A DNA stretch of 64,000 nucleotides. It comes from Bradyrhizobium sp. NAS80.1. Lineage in GTDB: Bacteria > Pseudomonadota > Alphaproteobacteria > Rhizobiales > Xanthobacteraceae. The stretch is taken from assembly GCF_001908205.1 (NCBI RefSeq), contig NZ_LGHL01000003.1, positions 1-64,000 on the forward strand, read 5' to 3'. A program made the position numbers and the translations under genes. Positions 1-8,565 of the stretch are shown one piece after another (the stretch's first letter is position 1; each line of letters opens with the position of its first letter). The notes under the pieces were generated by a model that saw only the letters and a program-made list of their open reading frames with translations, was not told the DNA's origin and did no database searches.

Positions 1-79
1 CGCGCCCCCTAGTTAAATCCTGATCCTAGAGAATCACGACACGAAACGCTTCGCTACCGACTTCTTCAACAGCCTGCTA

Positions 80-128
80 GAGCGTTTTCGAGCGAAGTGG
101 ATACCGGTGCGCGTCAAGAAAACGCGTA
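80..128. repeat. Extragenic palindromic repeat
   Basis: Imperfect palindrome with arms GCGTTTT (82-88) and AAAACGC (119-125) around a central ACCGGT-like segment. From memory, elements of this look (gcgttttcgagcgaagtgg...) are scattered between genes in Bradyrhizobium genomes, which supports the host assignment. No gene start is visible in bases 1-178. Confidence 0.5.
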
Positions 129-178
129 AAAATAGGAATCCAGAGCCCCGTTGCGATTCGATCGGAACGGAAATGGCT

Positions 179-1168
179 CTAATCCTCAGGCTCCGCATTC
201 GGCGCGAGATCAGAGGAGCGGAAGGGCTTGGCCTTGTCCAGTTTCCGGTAGGCTTCCGAGGCGGTTCGCAGCAGCTTCTTTTCTCGCTTGCGGTTGAGGA
301 AGCGCATGCCAGCCTCGGGGCCCGCGCCGCTCAACGATGCTACAAGCGCTTGCCCTCGCGCGTCGTCGTTCAATTGTCCGAGGGACTTTTGCGCCTTACG
401 TAATTGCTTGAGGATGGACTTGTGCTTGGTCAGCGATTTGTCGGCGAACAGATCCTGAAGCGACTCGATCGAATAGGTCAGTCGCTTGTTGAGAATCCGC
501 AGCTTGTGCCGCCTCTCGACGTCGAGCTTCCGAAGCTTCCGAGCCTTCCTGAGCAGTGTCTTTTCCCATTCGGTCAGTTGCGCCGTCGCGTGGTCGGCGA
601 GCGGGCGGCGGCGCAGCCTGACGGCCTCCTTGCTGCGTCGGGTCGACCAGGGGCCGCTCTCGATCCAGGTCGAGGTCTGCTCGACCAGGCGACGATAACG
701 CGCGGATTGCAGCGCCCGTGCCAGCAGGCGGTGGCTTTCGGCGCGCTTCTCGTCCCAGTGCTGGAGTTCGGCAATCACGGCAAGCTCGTTGCCGCTCTCC
801 GCGACGACCCGCTCAATCGCCACGTCGAGATCACGAACCATGCCGAGTTGGCTATTCAGCCATTTCAATTCGGCCCAGACATTCGGCCGCAGCGCGTCGT
901 CGGCCATTGGCGAGAAGAAGCGGATGGCGGTGCGCAGATGAGTCAAGGCGATCCGGATCTGATGCAGCGCCTCCGGGTCCCCGCCGCATGTACCCTCATG
1001 TTGGGCGAGGACGGCGTCGAGATGACGGCGGGCGATGATCCGGAACGCCGTATCGCAAGCCATGCCGGGGCTGAGGCGGCCGGGCAGGGCGTTGCGCCTG
1101 GTCGCCGGCTTGGCGTGCGCGGTCGCCGACGAACTCTTGGTGGGTCGCGACATCCTTGCCCGCGCCAA
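179..1168 (-). CDS. CHAD domain-containing protein
   Basis: A 329-residue soluble protein very rich in Arg, Lys and His. The helical CHAD domain (conserved histidine alpha-helical domain) fills roughly residues 40-310, with the recognisable segment EALHQIRIALTHLRTAIRFF near residue 70 and a second basic helical half. CHAD proteins bind inorganic polyphosphate through the basic residues; several are found on polyphosphate granules. No catalytic CYTH domain is attached. A second in-frame ATG lies five codons in, so the start may be 1153. It is the downstream partner of the kinase-like gene that ends at 1179 on the same strand, 10 bp upstream, so the two probably share a transcript. Function is known only at the family level. 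Confidence 0.85.
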   Translation of the reverse strand: MARARMSRPTKSSSATAHAKPATRRNALPGRLSPGMACDTAFRIIARRHLDAVLAQHEGTCGGDPEALHQIRIALTHLRTAIRFFSPMADDALRPNVWAELKWLNSQLGMVRDLDVAIERVVAESGNELAVIAELQHWDEKRAESHRLLARALQSARYRRLVEQTSTWIESGPWSTRRSKEAVRLRRRPLADHATAQLTEWEKTLLRKARKLRKLDVERRHKLRILNKRLTYSIESLQDLFADKSLTKHKSILKQLRKAQKSLGQLNDDARGQALVASLSGAGPEAGMRFLNRKREKKLLRTASEAYRKLDKAKPFRSSDLAPNAEPED

Positions 1169-1178
1169 TCAGATTGCC

Positions 1179-2732
1179 TTATTTTCCCTCAGCGATCGCG
1201 TCGCGGCAGCGCTGGAGCGTCTGCTCTTGTGTCCCGGATGCATCGATGGTCGCCCAACCGATGTGGCCGATCTTATAGTGCTCCTGCTGAGCGGCAACCT
1301 GCTGCGTGGCGTCGGATGCGTCCCCCTGGCGGCTTCCGATCCGCGCCTGCCGCGTTGCGAGGTCCGCAACGAGGAATAGGCCGCTCAGCGGCATGTTGCG
1401 CTGGCGCGCCAACGCGGCGACAGCGTCTCGCTCATCCTCGCGAGCGAATACGCCGTCGATGATCGCCGAATGGCCTTGCGCCAGCACCCGCCGGGCGTGT
1501 TGGGCCAATGTGTCGTAAACGCGAGCCGTGACCTCTGGTGTGTATGCGGATGGCGGCAGCCGGTGCGTGTCCTTGACCCCGAACATCTGTTTGCGGACGA
1601 GGTCGCTGCGCAGGACGACGGCTCCCGGCTGTGGCGTAATGATCGGCGCGAGCGCACGTGCCAAAACCGACTTTCCGGTGCCTGAGAGTCCGCCGACCGC
1701 AATCAGGCGCGGGGCAGGAGGATGGATCAACGTCCGCGCGAGGTCAAAATAACGCCTTGCGTCGTCAAGAGTGCCGGGATCATGGGAATGCGCTGGCTTC
1801 AGCCGTGCCAGCGCCACCTGGGCGCGGATCCCCGCCCGGATGGACATGAACAGCGGCAGGGCGGAGAGGCCGTCGAGGTTCTCGGGCGGCGTCGAAGCAA
1901 GATATCGGTTCAGGACGATGTTGGCCGCGAGGGATTGATCGTGGTGCAACAGGTCCATCAGCGTGAATGCGAGATCGTAGAACACATCGACAGTTGCCAT
2001 CTGCGCGTCGAACTCGATGGCGTCAAACAGGACCGGCTGTTCGTCGATCGACACGATGTTCGCAAGATGCAGGTCGCCGTGACAGCGGCGCACGAAGCCC
2101 TGACGGCCGCGCTCCTCGAGCAAGGGACGGATGCGTAAAAATGCCTCGTGCGAGGCTTTGCCGAGTTGCTCGATCTCTTCAGCTTCCAAATGGCGGCCTT
2201 TCCGCAGGCCGTTGCTGTTTCCATCGATCAGTCCGGGGATGGAGGAAACCCATGCCTTGCCGTTGGCACGGGGCGCCGCCGCGTGCGAATCCACGATTGC
2301 GTCGGCGGCAGCCGAGACAAGGTTCGCATTCAGCGGGCCGGCCTTTGCCAGATGGTCCAGCGTCCGGCGTTCGTCGAAACGAGACATGTCGACCGCATAC
2401 TCGACCGGCCGGCCGTGACCGTTGACCTGCAGTGATCCGTCCGGCTCTTCCGTGATCGCCACGACGCCGTGATAGATCTGTGGTGCCAACGGCCGGTTGA
2501 TCCGGATCTCCTCCTCGCAGGCCGCCTTGCGCCTCTCGAGCGTCGAATAGTCGAGGAACGGAAACCTGACGGCCCGCTTGATCTTCAACGCGCGAGTCCC
2601 GTCGAGAAACACCGAAGCCGCGTGGGTGTCGATCCGTTTCACGTCGGGACGCGCGCTTAGTGCTTGGAAGACCCGTTCCTGGGCTGCAGACTCGTCCGTC
2701 ATCTTTGCGGGCATATCCAGATGCATCGGCAA
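1179..2732 (-). CDS. Bifunctional aminoglycoside-phosphotransferase-like / AAA ATP-binding protein
   Basis: A 517-residue two-domain protein. The N-terminal two thirds resembles the APH/choline-kinase fold: the segment RRCHGDLHLANIV (HGDLHxxN Brenner-type catalytic loop) is followed by a FDAIEFD metal-binding motif. The C-terminal part, from about residue 340, is an AAA_33-type P-loop kinase with Walker A GGLSGTGKS. Such fusions are common in alphaproteobacteria, often near universal stress proteins; the phosphorylated substrate is not known. It is transcribed divergently from the universal stress protein at 2890, and the 157-bp gap holds two perfect TTGA-N6-TCAA boxes that could serve both genes. 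It reads into the CHAD gene. Confidence 0.85.
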   Translation of the reverse strand: MPMHLDMPAKMTDESAAQERVFQALSARPDVKRIDTHAASVFLDGTRALKIKRAVRFPFLDYSTLERRKAACEEEIRINRPLAPQIYHGVVAITEEPDGSLQVNGHGRPVEYAVDMSRFDERRTLDHLAKAGPLNANLVSAAADAIVDSHAAAPRANGKAWVSSIPGLIDGNSNGLRKGRHLEAEEIEQLGKASHEAFLRIRPLLEERGRQGFVRRCHGDLHLANIVSIDEQPVLFDAIEFDAQMATVDVFYDLAFTLMDLLHHDQSLAANIVLNRYLASTPPENLDGLSALPLFMSIRAGIRAQVALARLKPAHSHDPGTLDDARRYFDLARTLIHPPAPRLIAVGGLSGTGKSVLARALAPIITPQPGAVVLRSDLVRKQMFGVKDTHRLPPSAYTPEVTARVYDTLAQHARRVLAQGHSAIIDGVFAREDERDAVAALARQRNMPLSGLFLVADLATRQARIGSRQGDASDATQQVAAQQEHYKIGHIGWATIDASGTQEQTLQRCRDAIAEGK

Positions 2733-2779
2733 GCGCTCGGGAAGCAGGCTAACTCTTAGAGCGGGATCGCGGCCAGTCC

Positions 2780-2793
2780 TTGACTTCCGTCAA
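2780..2793. promoter_or_regulatory. FNR/FixK-type box 1
   Basis: TTGACTTCCGTCAA, a perfect TTGA-N6-TCAA dyad, lies 47 bp from the kinase start and 97 bp from the universal stress protein start. It matches the Crp/Fnr-family consensus bound by FNR and FixK regulators in rhizobia. Binding is inferred. Confidence 0.6.
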
Positions 2794-2828
2794 GGCCTGC
2801 CGTCGGCTGCCTGAGCGGTATTCCCGCC

Positions 2829-2842
2829 TTGAGGAGAATCAA
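2829..2842. promoter_or_regulatory. FNR/FixK-type box 2
   Basis: TTGAGGAGAATCAA, a second perfect TTGA-N6-TCAA dyad, lies 48 bp upstream of the universal stress protein start. Its position near the gene suits either class II activation from an undetected promoter or direct control of translation-start-proximal transcription. The role is inferred. Confidence 0.5.
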
Positions 2843-2889
2843 GGGTCCCGGCGAAAGCGGGGCTATCACGATCAGCAAGGAGAATTCCG

Positions 2890-3729
2890 ATGCCCATCAA
2901 GGACGTCTTTCTGCCGCTTGTTGGCCCTCCGCGCGGGCCGGCCCTCGCTGCGGTTGAGAAATGCGTGGCTGTGGCCGCGGGCCTCGGCGCCAGGATCACC
3001 GCGTTCGCTCTGGAAGACGATGTTTTCGTGCGCCCGACAGTGGTGTTTCCGGCCGATCCGGAATCCGCCCAAGCTGCGGGCGCGCGCGAAGCGTGCGACA
3101 TGCAGCAACTCCTGAATGCCTTCGTCAATGCAGCCTCCCGCACAGGCATTCGCGCCCAAAGCCGCTCCGGCAAGGTGCCAGCCGACCAGATCGCTTCGAC
3201 CCTGGCCGAGCATGCGCGTTTCAGCGATCTCTCGCTGGTCCCCGTGAAGCCGCATGATAGTCGAACGGAGCATATCATCGAAACGTTCCTGTTCGAATCC
3301 GGCCGGCCGCTCCTGCTCTGCCCGGAACAGCATGTGGACGAGCTACGACCGGAATTTGAGAACGTCATGATCGCGTGGGACCACTCCGCGCGTGCGGCGC
3401 GGGCGGTGGGAGATGCGTTGCCGGTCCTTCAGGCGGCCGCCTCTGTTCGGGTGGTGACCGTGGCGGACGACAAGACCGACGCGATCGTGCAATCCAGAAC
3501 GGCACTCGTTGACCATCTCAGGGAACACGGTGTCTACGCCTCGTTCGAAACCGCGAAGGGCAGCGGCAGTTCGATCGGCAAGGTTCTCGGAAGCTGGGCG
3601 AACTCCCATGCCATCGATGCTCTCGTGATGGGAGCCTACCACCATTCGCGCCTGAACGAGACCGTTTGGGGCGGTGTGACAAAGACCGTCATTGGCGAGC
3701 CACCGTGCTGGGTTATGATCTCGCACTAG
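2890..3729 (+). CDS. Universal stress protein, tandem UspA domains
   Basis: A 279-residue protein with two UspA-like domains (about 1-150 and 155-279). The second keeps the nucleotide-binding signature: GSGSSIGKVL followed by ALVMGAYHHSRLNETVWGG, equivalent to the G-x2-G-x9-G-(S/T) loop. Tandem Usp proteins of this size are induced by stress, stationary phase or low oxygen. The ribosome site AAGGAG lies 7 bp before the ATG. Two FNR/FixK-type boxes lie upstream, and the acyl-CoA synthetase gene follows 55 bp later on the same strand, so the pair may be one anaerobically induced unit. Confidence 0.9.
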   Translation: MPIKDVFLPLVGPPRGPALAAVEKCVAVAAGLGARITAFALEDDVFVRPTVVFPADPESAQAAGAREACDMQQLLNAFVNAASRTGIRAQSRSGKVPADQIASTLAEHARFSDLSLVPVKPHDSRTEHIIETFLFESGRPLLLCPEQHVDELRPEFENVMIAWDHSARAARAVGDALPVLQAAASVRVVTVADDKTDAIVQSRTALVDHLREHGVYASFETAKGSGSSIGKVLGSWANSHAIDALVMGAYHHSRLNETVWGGVTKTVIGEPPCWVMISH

Positions 3730-3784
3730 CCAAGTTTCCGGCCTGACCTTAACCTTCGGAACCGCCACCGATCGGGCGCATTTC

Positions 3785-6478
3785 ATGTCAACCTACCGCT
3801 TGAAGAATCTGCTGTCGCCGCGCTCAGTCGCGCTCGTCGGGGCGAGCGCCCGTCCGGTCTCCGTGGGACGCGCCATTCTGGAGAACATTCACAAGGCCGA
3901 ATTCAAGGGGCAGTTCGGTCTGGTCAATCCGCGTCACGCCGAGATCGGCGGCATTGCCGCGGTGAAGAGCCTGGACAGGCTGGACTTCGTGCCCGAGCTG
4001 GTGGTCATCACCGCGCCGGCGCGGGAGGTTCCCGCCATCATCGACCAAGCCGGGCGGCGCGGCTCGGCGGGTGCGCTGATCGTCTCGGCCGGACTGGGGC
4101 ACGGACCGGGATCCCTGCACGAGGCCGCAATCGCTGCGGCCCGCAAATACGGCATGCGGCTGATCGGGCCGAACTGCCTCGGCATTATGATGCCCGGCGT
4201 GAGCCTCAATGCCAGCTTTGCCGCGCACATGCCGGGGGCAGGAAATCTCGCGCTGATTTCGCAATCGGGTGCGATCGCCGCCGGCATGGTGGATTGGGCC
4301 GCGCAGCGCGGCGTCGGCTTCTCCGGCATCGTCTCGATCGGCGATCAGATCGACGTCGATATTGCCGACCTGCTCGACCATTTCGCGATGGATCACAAGA
4401 CCCGCGCGATTCTGCTCTATGTCGAGGCCATCAAGGACGCGCGCAAGTTCATGTCGGCGGCGCGCGCCGCGGCACGCGTAAAACCGGTCGTCGTGGTGAA
4501 GTCCGGCCGCATGGCGCAGGGTGCGAAGGCCGCTGCCACCCATACCGGCGCACTGGCCGGTGCCGACGCCGTCTATGACGCCGCGTTCCGCCGCGCGGGT
4601 GTTCTGCGCGTCTCTGACCTGCGCGAGCTGTTCGACTGCGCCGAGACGCTTGGCCGTGTCGAATCTCCGACTGGAAAGCGCCTCGCCATCCTGACGAATG
4701 GGGGTGGCATCGGCGTCCTCGCCATCGATCGATTGGTTGATCTTGGCGGAATTCCGGCGTCCATCTCGGCGGACGCTCGCAAGAAACTCGATGACGTGTT
4801 GCCGCCGACCTGGTCCGGCGCAAATCCCGTCGACATCGTGGGCGATGCCGATGCACCGCGCTACGCGGCGGCACTGGAGGTGCTGCTCGGCGATTCCGAT
4901 AATGACGCCGTCCTCGTCCTCAATGTGCAGACAGCAATCGCTTCGGCCGCCGACATCGCGGCGACCGTGACGGAGCTCGTCGGAAAATACCGCGAGCGGC
5001 AGCGCCGATGGGCAAAGCCCGTGCTGGCCGCCTGGGTCGGAGCCGACCACAACATCATTCAGGCGCTTTCCGACGCCGGCATTCCGAACTATCCGACCGA
5101 AGATGACGCCGTGCGCGGCTTCATGCATCTCGTGAGGCATCGCGAAGTGGTGGAGGAGCTGAGCCAGGTTCCGCCGGCGATGCCAGATAGGTTCGCGCCG
5201 GATGCCCGGGCGGCCAGGAAGATCGTCACCGCTGCGATCGCCGACGGCCGCAAATGGCTCGAGCCTGTCGAGATCAAGCACCTGCTCGAGGCCTACGACA
5301 TCGCGATGGTGCCGACCTATGCCGCGACCGATGTCGAGCAGGCGGTGGCCTACGCCAACGAGATGTTTGCGAAAGGCGCCACAGTCGTGCTGAAGATCAT
5401 GTCGCGCGACATCGTCCACAAGTCTGACGTTGGTGGCGTCGTCCTCAATCTGACGACGCCAGACGCCGTACGCGCGGCTGCCACCGACATTCTCGCCCGC
5501 GCGAGGAAGCTGCGTCCCGAAGCCCGCATTGAGGGCGTTATCGTGCAGGCGATGGTCGTCAAGGCGAAGGCGCGCGAGCTGATCCTCGGTCTGGCCGACG
5601 ATCCCACCTTCGGCACCGTCGTCGTCTTCGGCCGGGGCGGGACCGCAGTGGAGATCATCAACGACAAGGCACTTGCGCTGCCGCCGCTCGATCTGCAGCT
5701 CGCCCGCGACCTGATCGACCGCACGCGCGTGTCGCGGCTGCTTCGCGCCTATCGGGACGTGCCGGCGGTGAAACAGGACGCCGTCGCGCTGGTGTTGGTC
5801 AAGCTAGCGCAGATGGCGGCCGACATCCCGGAGATCCGTGAATTCGACATCAACCCGTTGCTTGCGGACGAAACCGGCGTGACGGCCGTCGATGCCCGCG
5901 TCGCGGTGGGACTGCCGGAGCGAAAGTTCGCAGGCTCCGGCCCAGCCAATTTCGCCGTTCGCGCCTATCCGTCGCAATGGGAACGCCAGCTGGCGTTGAA
6001 GGGCGACTGGCGCATCTTCGTGCGGCCTCTGCGCCCCGAGGACGAGCCAACCATCCATGAATTCCTGCGTCACGTCACGCCGCAAGACCTCCGCCTGCGC
6101 TTCTTCGCGCCGATGAAGGAGTTCACCCACGAGTTCATCGCGCGCCTGACCCAGCTCGACTATGCGCGCGCGATGGCTTTCATCGCATTCGACGAGGCCA
6201 CTAACGAGATGGTCGGCGTGGTCCGGCTCCATTCGGACTCGATCTACGAGAGCGGCGAATACGCGATCCTGCTGCGGTCTGATCTCAAGGGCAGGGGGCT
6301 GGGATGGACCCTGATGCAATTGATCATCGATTACGCAAAGTCGGAAGGGCTGAAGGTCATATCGGGCGACGTGCTCCAGGAGAACACCGCGATGCTCGAT
6401 ATGTGCCGGCAGCTTGGTTTCGAGGTAAAGCCGGATCCGAGCGAGCCGGACATCTGTGACGTCCGGCTGAAGCTCTGA
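3785..6478 (+). CDS. Bifunctional ADP-forming acyl-CoA synthetase / GNAT acetyltransferase
   Basis: An 897-residue fusion. Residues 1-130 form a CoA-binding Rossmann domain (LLSPRSVALVGASARP), followed by the succinyl-CoA-ligase-like flavodoxin domains with the catalytic-loop motif THTGALAG near residue 257. An ATP-grasp domain spans about 490-710 (YDIAMVPTYA...VVLKIMSRDIVHKSDVGGV, FGRGGTAVEI). The last 160 residues are a GNAT acetyltransferase (RDLxLRFF; GLGWTLMQLIIDYAKSEG acetyl-CoA loop). This architecture is the Pat/PatZ type that acetylates lysines of metabolic enzymes such as acetyl-CoA synthetase; whether the synthetase half is active here is unknown. It follows the universal stress protein closely, as in many Bradyrhizobium-type genomes. 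Confidence 0.9.
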   Translation: MSTYRLKNLLSPRSVALVGASARPVSVGRAILENIHKAEFKGQFGLVNPRHAEIGGIAAVKSLDRLDFVPELVVITAPAREVPAIIDQAGRRGSAGALIVSAGLGHGPGSLHEAAIAAARKYGMRLIGPNCLGIMMPGVSLNASFAAHMPGAGNLALISQSGAIAAGMVDWAAQRGVGFSGIVSIGDQIDVDIADLLDHFAMDHKTRAILLYVEAIKDARKFMSAARAAARVKPVVVVKSGRMAQGAKAAATHTGALAGADAVYDAAFRRAGVLRVSDLRELFDCAETLGRVESPTGKRLAILTNGGGIGVLAIDRLVDLGGIPASISADARKKLDDVLPPTWSGANPVDIVGDADAPRYAAALEVLLGDSDNDAVLVLNVQTAIASAADIAATVTELVGKYRERQRRWAKPVLAAWVGADHNIIQALSDAGIPNYPTEDDAVRGFMHLVRHREVVEELSQVPPAMPDRFAPDARAARKIVTAAIADGRKWLEPVEIKHLLEAYDIAMVPTYAATDVEQAVAYANEMFAKGATVVLKIMSRDIVHKSDVGGVVLNLTTPDAVRAAATDILARARKLRPEARIEGVIVQAMVVKAKARELILGLADDPTFGTVVVFGRGGTAVEIINDKALALPPLDLQLARDLIDRTRVSRLLRAYRDVPAVKQDAVALVLVKLAQMAADIPEIREFDINPLLADETGVTAVDARVAVGLPERKFAGSGPANFAVRAYPSQWERQLALKGDWRIFVRPLRPEDEPTIHEFLRHVTPQDLRLRFFAPMKEFTHEFIARLTQLDYARAMAFIAFDEATNEMVGVVRLHSDSIYESGEYAILLRSDLKGRGLGWTLMQLIIDYAKSEGLKVISGDVLQENTAMLDMCRQLGFEVKPDPSEPDICDVRLKL

Positions 6479-6486
6479 GCGCGGGG

Positions 6487-6975
6487 CTAGGAGCGCGCGT
6501 CAGCCGACGTTGCAGCGGCGGATTCCCTCGCCGACTTCCGCAGGCTCTTGATGATGATGGCGATCAGCGGCACCAGCACCGGCGCGACCGTGCTCAGCGG
6601 ATGATGCACCGCGCCGGACACCTGGGCCTGGAACGCCCGCGCCTCAAGCTGCAGGGCTTCGATGGATGTGCCGTGAATTTCATTGGCGAGCTTAAGGTCG
6701 CGACCCGAGGGAGGACGGCCAGCAATGACGAAGAGAACGCCCGCGATAGCGAAATTGACGGCGCCAAGGATGGCGGCCGCGGCAATTGCGCTCCAGATCT
6801 GCACGAGTGCGAAATAGGCCGAAAGCTCCAACATCAGGAGCCCGAATGCTGCGATCAGCGCCGCGAAGGCGCGAAGGCCCAGCCCGACCAGAAGATTGCG
6901 TAGCCTGATGTCCGCGATGATCCTGTCCGTGCGCCACAGCGCGCGCAGATGTTTGACTACATTTTCCGTATTCAC
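6487..6975 (-). CDS. Phage-holin-type (YqjE-like) membrane protein
   Basis: A 162-residue protein with two adjacent hydrophobic helices at about residues 30-85 (GLGLRAFAALIAAFGLLMLEL; WSAIAAAAILGAVNFAIAG), then an amphipathic helix and a basic Ser/Ala-rich tail. Size and layout fit the Phage_holin_3_6 / YqjE family of inner-membrane proteins usually encoded beside a DUF883 (YqjD/ElaB) protein. Here the upstream neighbour is exactly that, though frameshifted: its stop codon TAG is directly followed by the GTG start of this gene with no gap, so translation was probably coupled. Function beyond membrane association is unknown. Confidence 0.75.
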   Translation of the reverse strand: MNTENVVKHLRALWRTDRIIADIRLRNLLVGLGLRAFAALIAAFGLLMLELSAYFALVQIWSAIAAAAILGAVNFAIAGVLFVIAGRPPSGRDLKLANEIHGTSIEALQLEARAFQAQVSGAVHHPLSTVAPVLVPLIAIIIKSLRKSARESAAATSADARS

Positions 6976-7250
6976 CTAGTGCCTCCTCAGCATGAAGCCG
7001 ACGACCACGCCGAGCGCGAAGGCGGACGCAAGCGATGCAACCGGGCGCTCCGTGATGAGGCCCTGGAGCTGTTCCTGCTCGTCGCTGACGGTCTCGCCGA
7101 GTTCGGCAAGCGCTGCCCAGATCTGATCGGCCAGGCCTCGGCACGATCTTTCGAATTGTCGAACATCTCCTCGCCGGCGGTGCTCAGCAGACGCGTGACG
7201 TCGACCTTCAGCGCCCGCAGTTCTTCGCTCATCCTGTCGCTATCGAACAT
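6976..7250 (-). pseudogene. DUF883 (YqjD/ElaB-like) protein, frameshifted
   Basis: The frame starting at 7250 reads MFDSDRMSEELRALKVDV and continues to KDRAEA. It then goes out of frame at about 7130-7137, where GAGGCCTGG stands in place of an expected GAGGCCCTGG. In the adjacent frame the rest of a DUF883 protein is intact: ADQIWAALAELGETVSDEQ, then a C-terminal membrane anchor ending FALGVVVGFMLRRH and stop. One missing C in a CCC run explains everything, so this is either a recent frameshift or a base-calling error. The family is a small membrane-anchored, ribosome-associated helix protein. The YqjE-like partner follows immediately. Confidence 0.8.
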
Positions 7251-7307
7251 GGATTTGTTGTCTCCATTGAATCGAAGTGAACCTAAGACCTGCGGGAGCG
7301 CTCGCGC

Positions 7308-7321
7308 TTGACTTGCGTCAA
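7308..7321. promoter_or_regulatory. FNR/FixK-type box 3
   Basis: TTGACTTGCGTCAA, a perfect TTGA-N6-TCAA dyad in the divergent gap between the DUF883 gene and mlaE. It lies 58 bp from the DUF883 start and 106 bp from the chosen mlaE start. Confidence 0.55.
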
Positions 7322-7343
7322 GGGGCGGTGCGTGGTCCTGGTC

Positions 7344-7357
7344 TTGAGACAGGTCAA
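7344..7357. promoter_or_regulatory. FNR/FixK-type box 4
   Basis: TTGAGACAGGTCAA, another perfect dyad 36 bp after box 3 and 70 bp before the mlaE start. The paired boxes mirror the arrangement upstream of the universal stress protein gene. Confidence 0.55.
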
Positions 7358-7426
7358 ACCGATCGCCACATGCTGGCCTAGAAATACCGGCTGAATAGGG
7401 GCCAATTGTCCCGAAGAGGAGGAAGT

Positions 7427-8563
7427 GTGAACTCCGAACCGCTGTTGCTGGCGACGCCGTCCGGCGATGCGCTGAACCTGCGCCCGGAAGGGCCGTGGAC
7501 CGCAGCGAATGTGGCGACGCTCGAAACGCTGTCCCGATCGGTCGGGGCGGATGTCGATCGATCCAGATCCGTGACGCTGGACATGTCAGGCGTCGGCGCG
7601 CTCGACACGCTCGGCGCCTGGGTCCTGGAAAAGCTGACGCGCAGGGCCGCATCCTCCGGCAGATCGGCCGAACTCGTCGGTGTCGCCGATCATTTCAGCG
7701 GGCTGATGGACGAGGTGCGTCAGGTCAATCGCCATACGCCAGCGCCGGCGGCCGCGCCGAACCCGGTTCTGCTCTGGCTGAACGATCTCGGCAAGTCCAC
7801 GATCGGCGCGCGAGAAGACATCGCGGTCTTTCTTCAAATGCTCGGCGCACTGTTCACGGCCGTGATCGGCGTACTGCGTCGGCCACGATCGCTGCGGCTG
7901 ACGTCGCTGGTCTACCAGCTCTACCGGATCGGATGGCAGGCGATTCCCATCATCGTGCTGATCACCTTCCTGATCGGGGCGATCATTGCCCAGCAGGGCT
8001 TCTTCCATTTCCGCAGGTTCGGTGCCGAGTCCTACACCGTCGACATGGTTGGCATCCTGGTGCTGCGCGAGCTCGGGGTGCTGATCGTCGCGATCATGGT
8101 CGCCGGCCGCTCGGGAAGCGCCTACACGGCCGAGCTCGGGTCGATGAAGATGCGCGAGGAGATCGACGCGCTCTCGACTATGGGGCTCGACCCTGTCCAT
8201 GTCCTGATCCTGCCGCGCGTTGCGGCCCTGGTCATTGCGCTGCCGATCCTCGCCTTCATCGGATCGATTGCCGCACTCTATGGCGGCGGCCTGGTCGCGC
8301 AATTCTACGGGGATATGGGACCGGCGATTTACATTGCACGGCTGCATGAGGCCATATCCGTCACCCATTTCGAGGTCGGCATCCTGAAAGCACCGTTCAT
8401 GGCGCTGGTGATCGGGATCGTCGCCTGCAGCGAGGGACTGCGCGTGAAGGGTAGCGCCGAGTCGCTCGGACGGCAGACCACGACGTCGGTGGTCAAGTCG
8501 ATCTTCCTGGTGATCGTGCTCGACGGCCTGTTCGCGATCTTCTTTGCCTCGATCGGAATGTGA
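7427..8563 (+). CDS. mlaE: MlaE-family ABC transporter permease with N-terminal STAS domain
   Basis: Permease of an Mla-type phospholipid transport system. Residues 1-90 resemble a STAS domain (VTLDMSGVGALDTLGAWVLEKL). The remaining 280 residues are the multi-helix MlaE permease with the family hallmark AGRSGSAYTAELGSMKMREEIDALSTMGLDP. I chose the GTG at 7427 because a strong AGAGGAGGA ribosome site ends 3 bp before it; an in-frame TTG at 7406 lies upstream of that site. The next gene overlaps the stop codon. The system shuttles lipids between inner and outer membranes; the paired FNR/FixK boxes suggest oxygen-linked control. Confidence 0.92.
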   Translation: MNSEPLLLATPSGDALNLRPEGPWTAANVATLETLSRSVGADVDRSRSVTLDMSGVGALDTLGAWVLEKLTRRAASSGRSAELVGVADHFSGLMDEVRQVNRHTPAPAAAPNPVLLWLNDLGKSTIGAREDIAVFLQMLGALFTAVIGVLRRPRSLRLTSLVYQLYRIGWQAIPIIVLITFLIGAIIAQQGFFHFRRFGAESYTVDMVGILVLRELGVLIVAIMVAGRSGSAYTAELGSMKMREEIDALSTMGLDPVHVLILPRVAALVIALPILAFIGSIAALYGGGLVAQFYGDMGPAIYIARLHEAISVTHFEVGILKAPFMALVIGIVACSEGLRVKGSAESLGRQTTTSVVKSIFLVIVLDGLFAIFFASIGM

Positions 8564-8565
8564 CG

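Noticed and set aside
3824-5419. Long open frame on the strand opposite the acyl-CoA synthetase
   Set aside because: Low-complexity, His/Arg-rich shadow translation of a GC-rich gene; the plus-strand protein has full family motifs.
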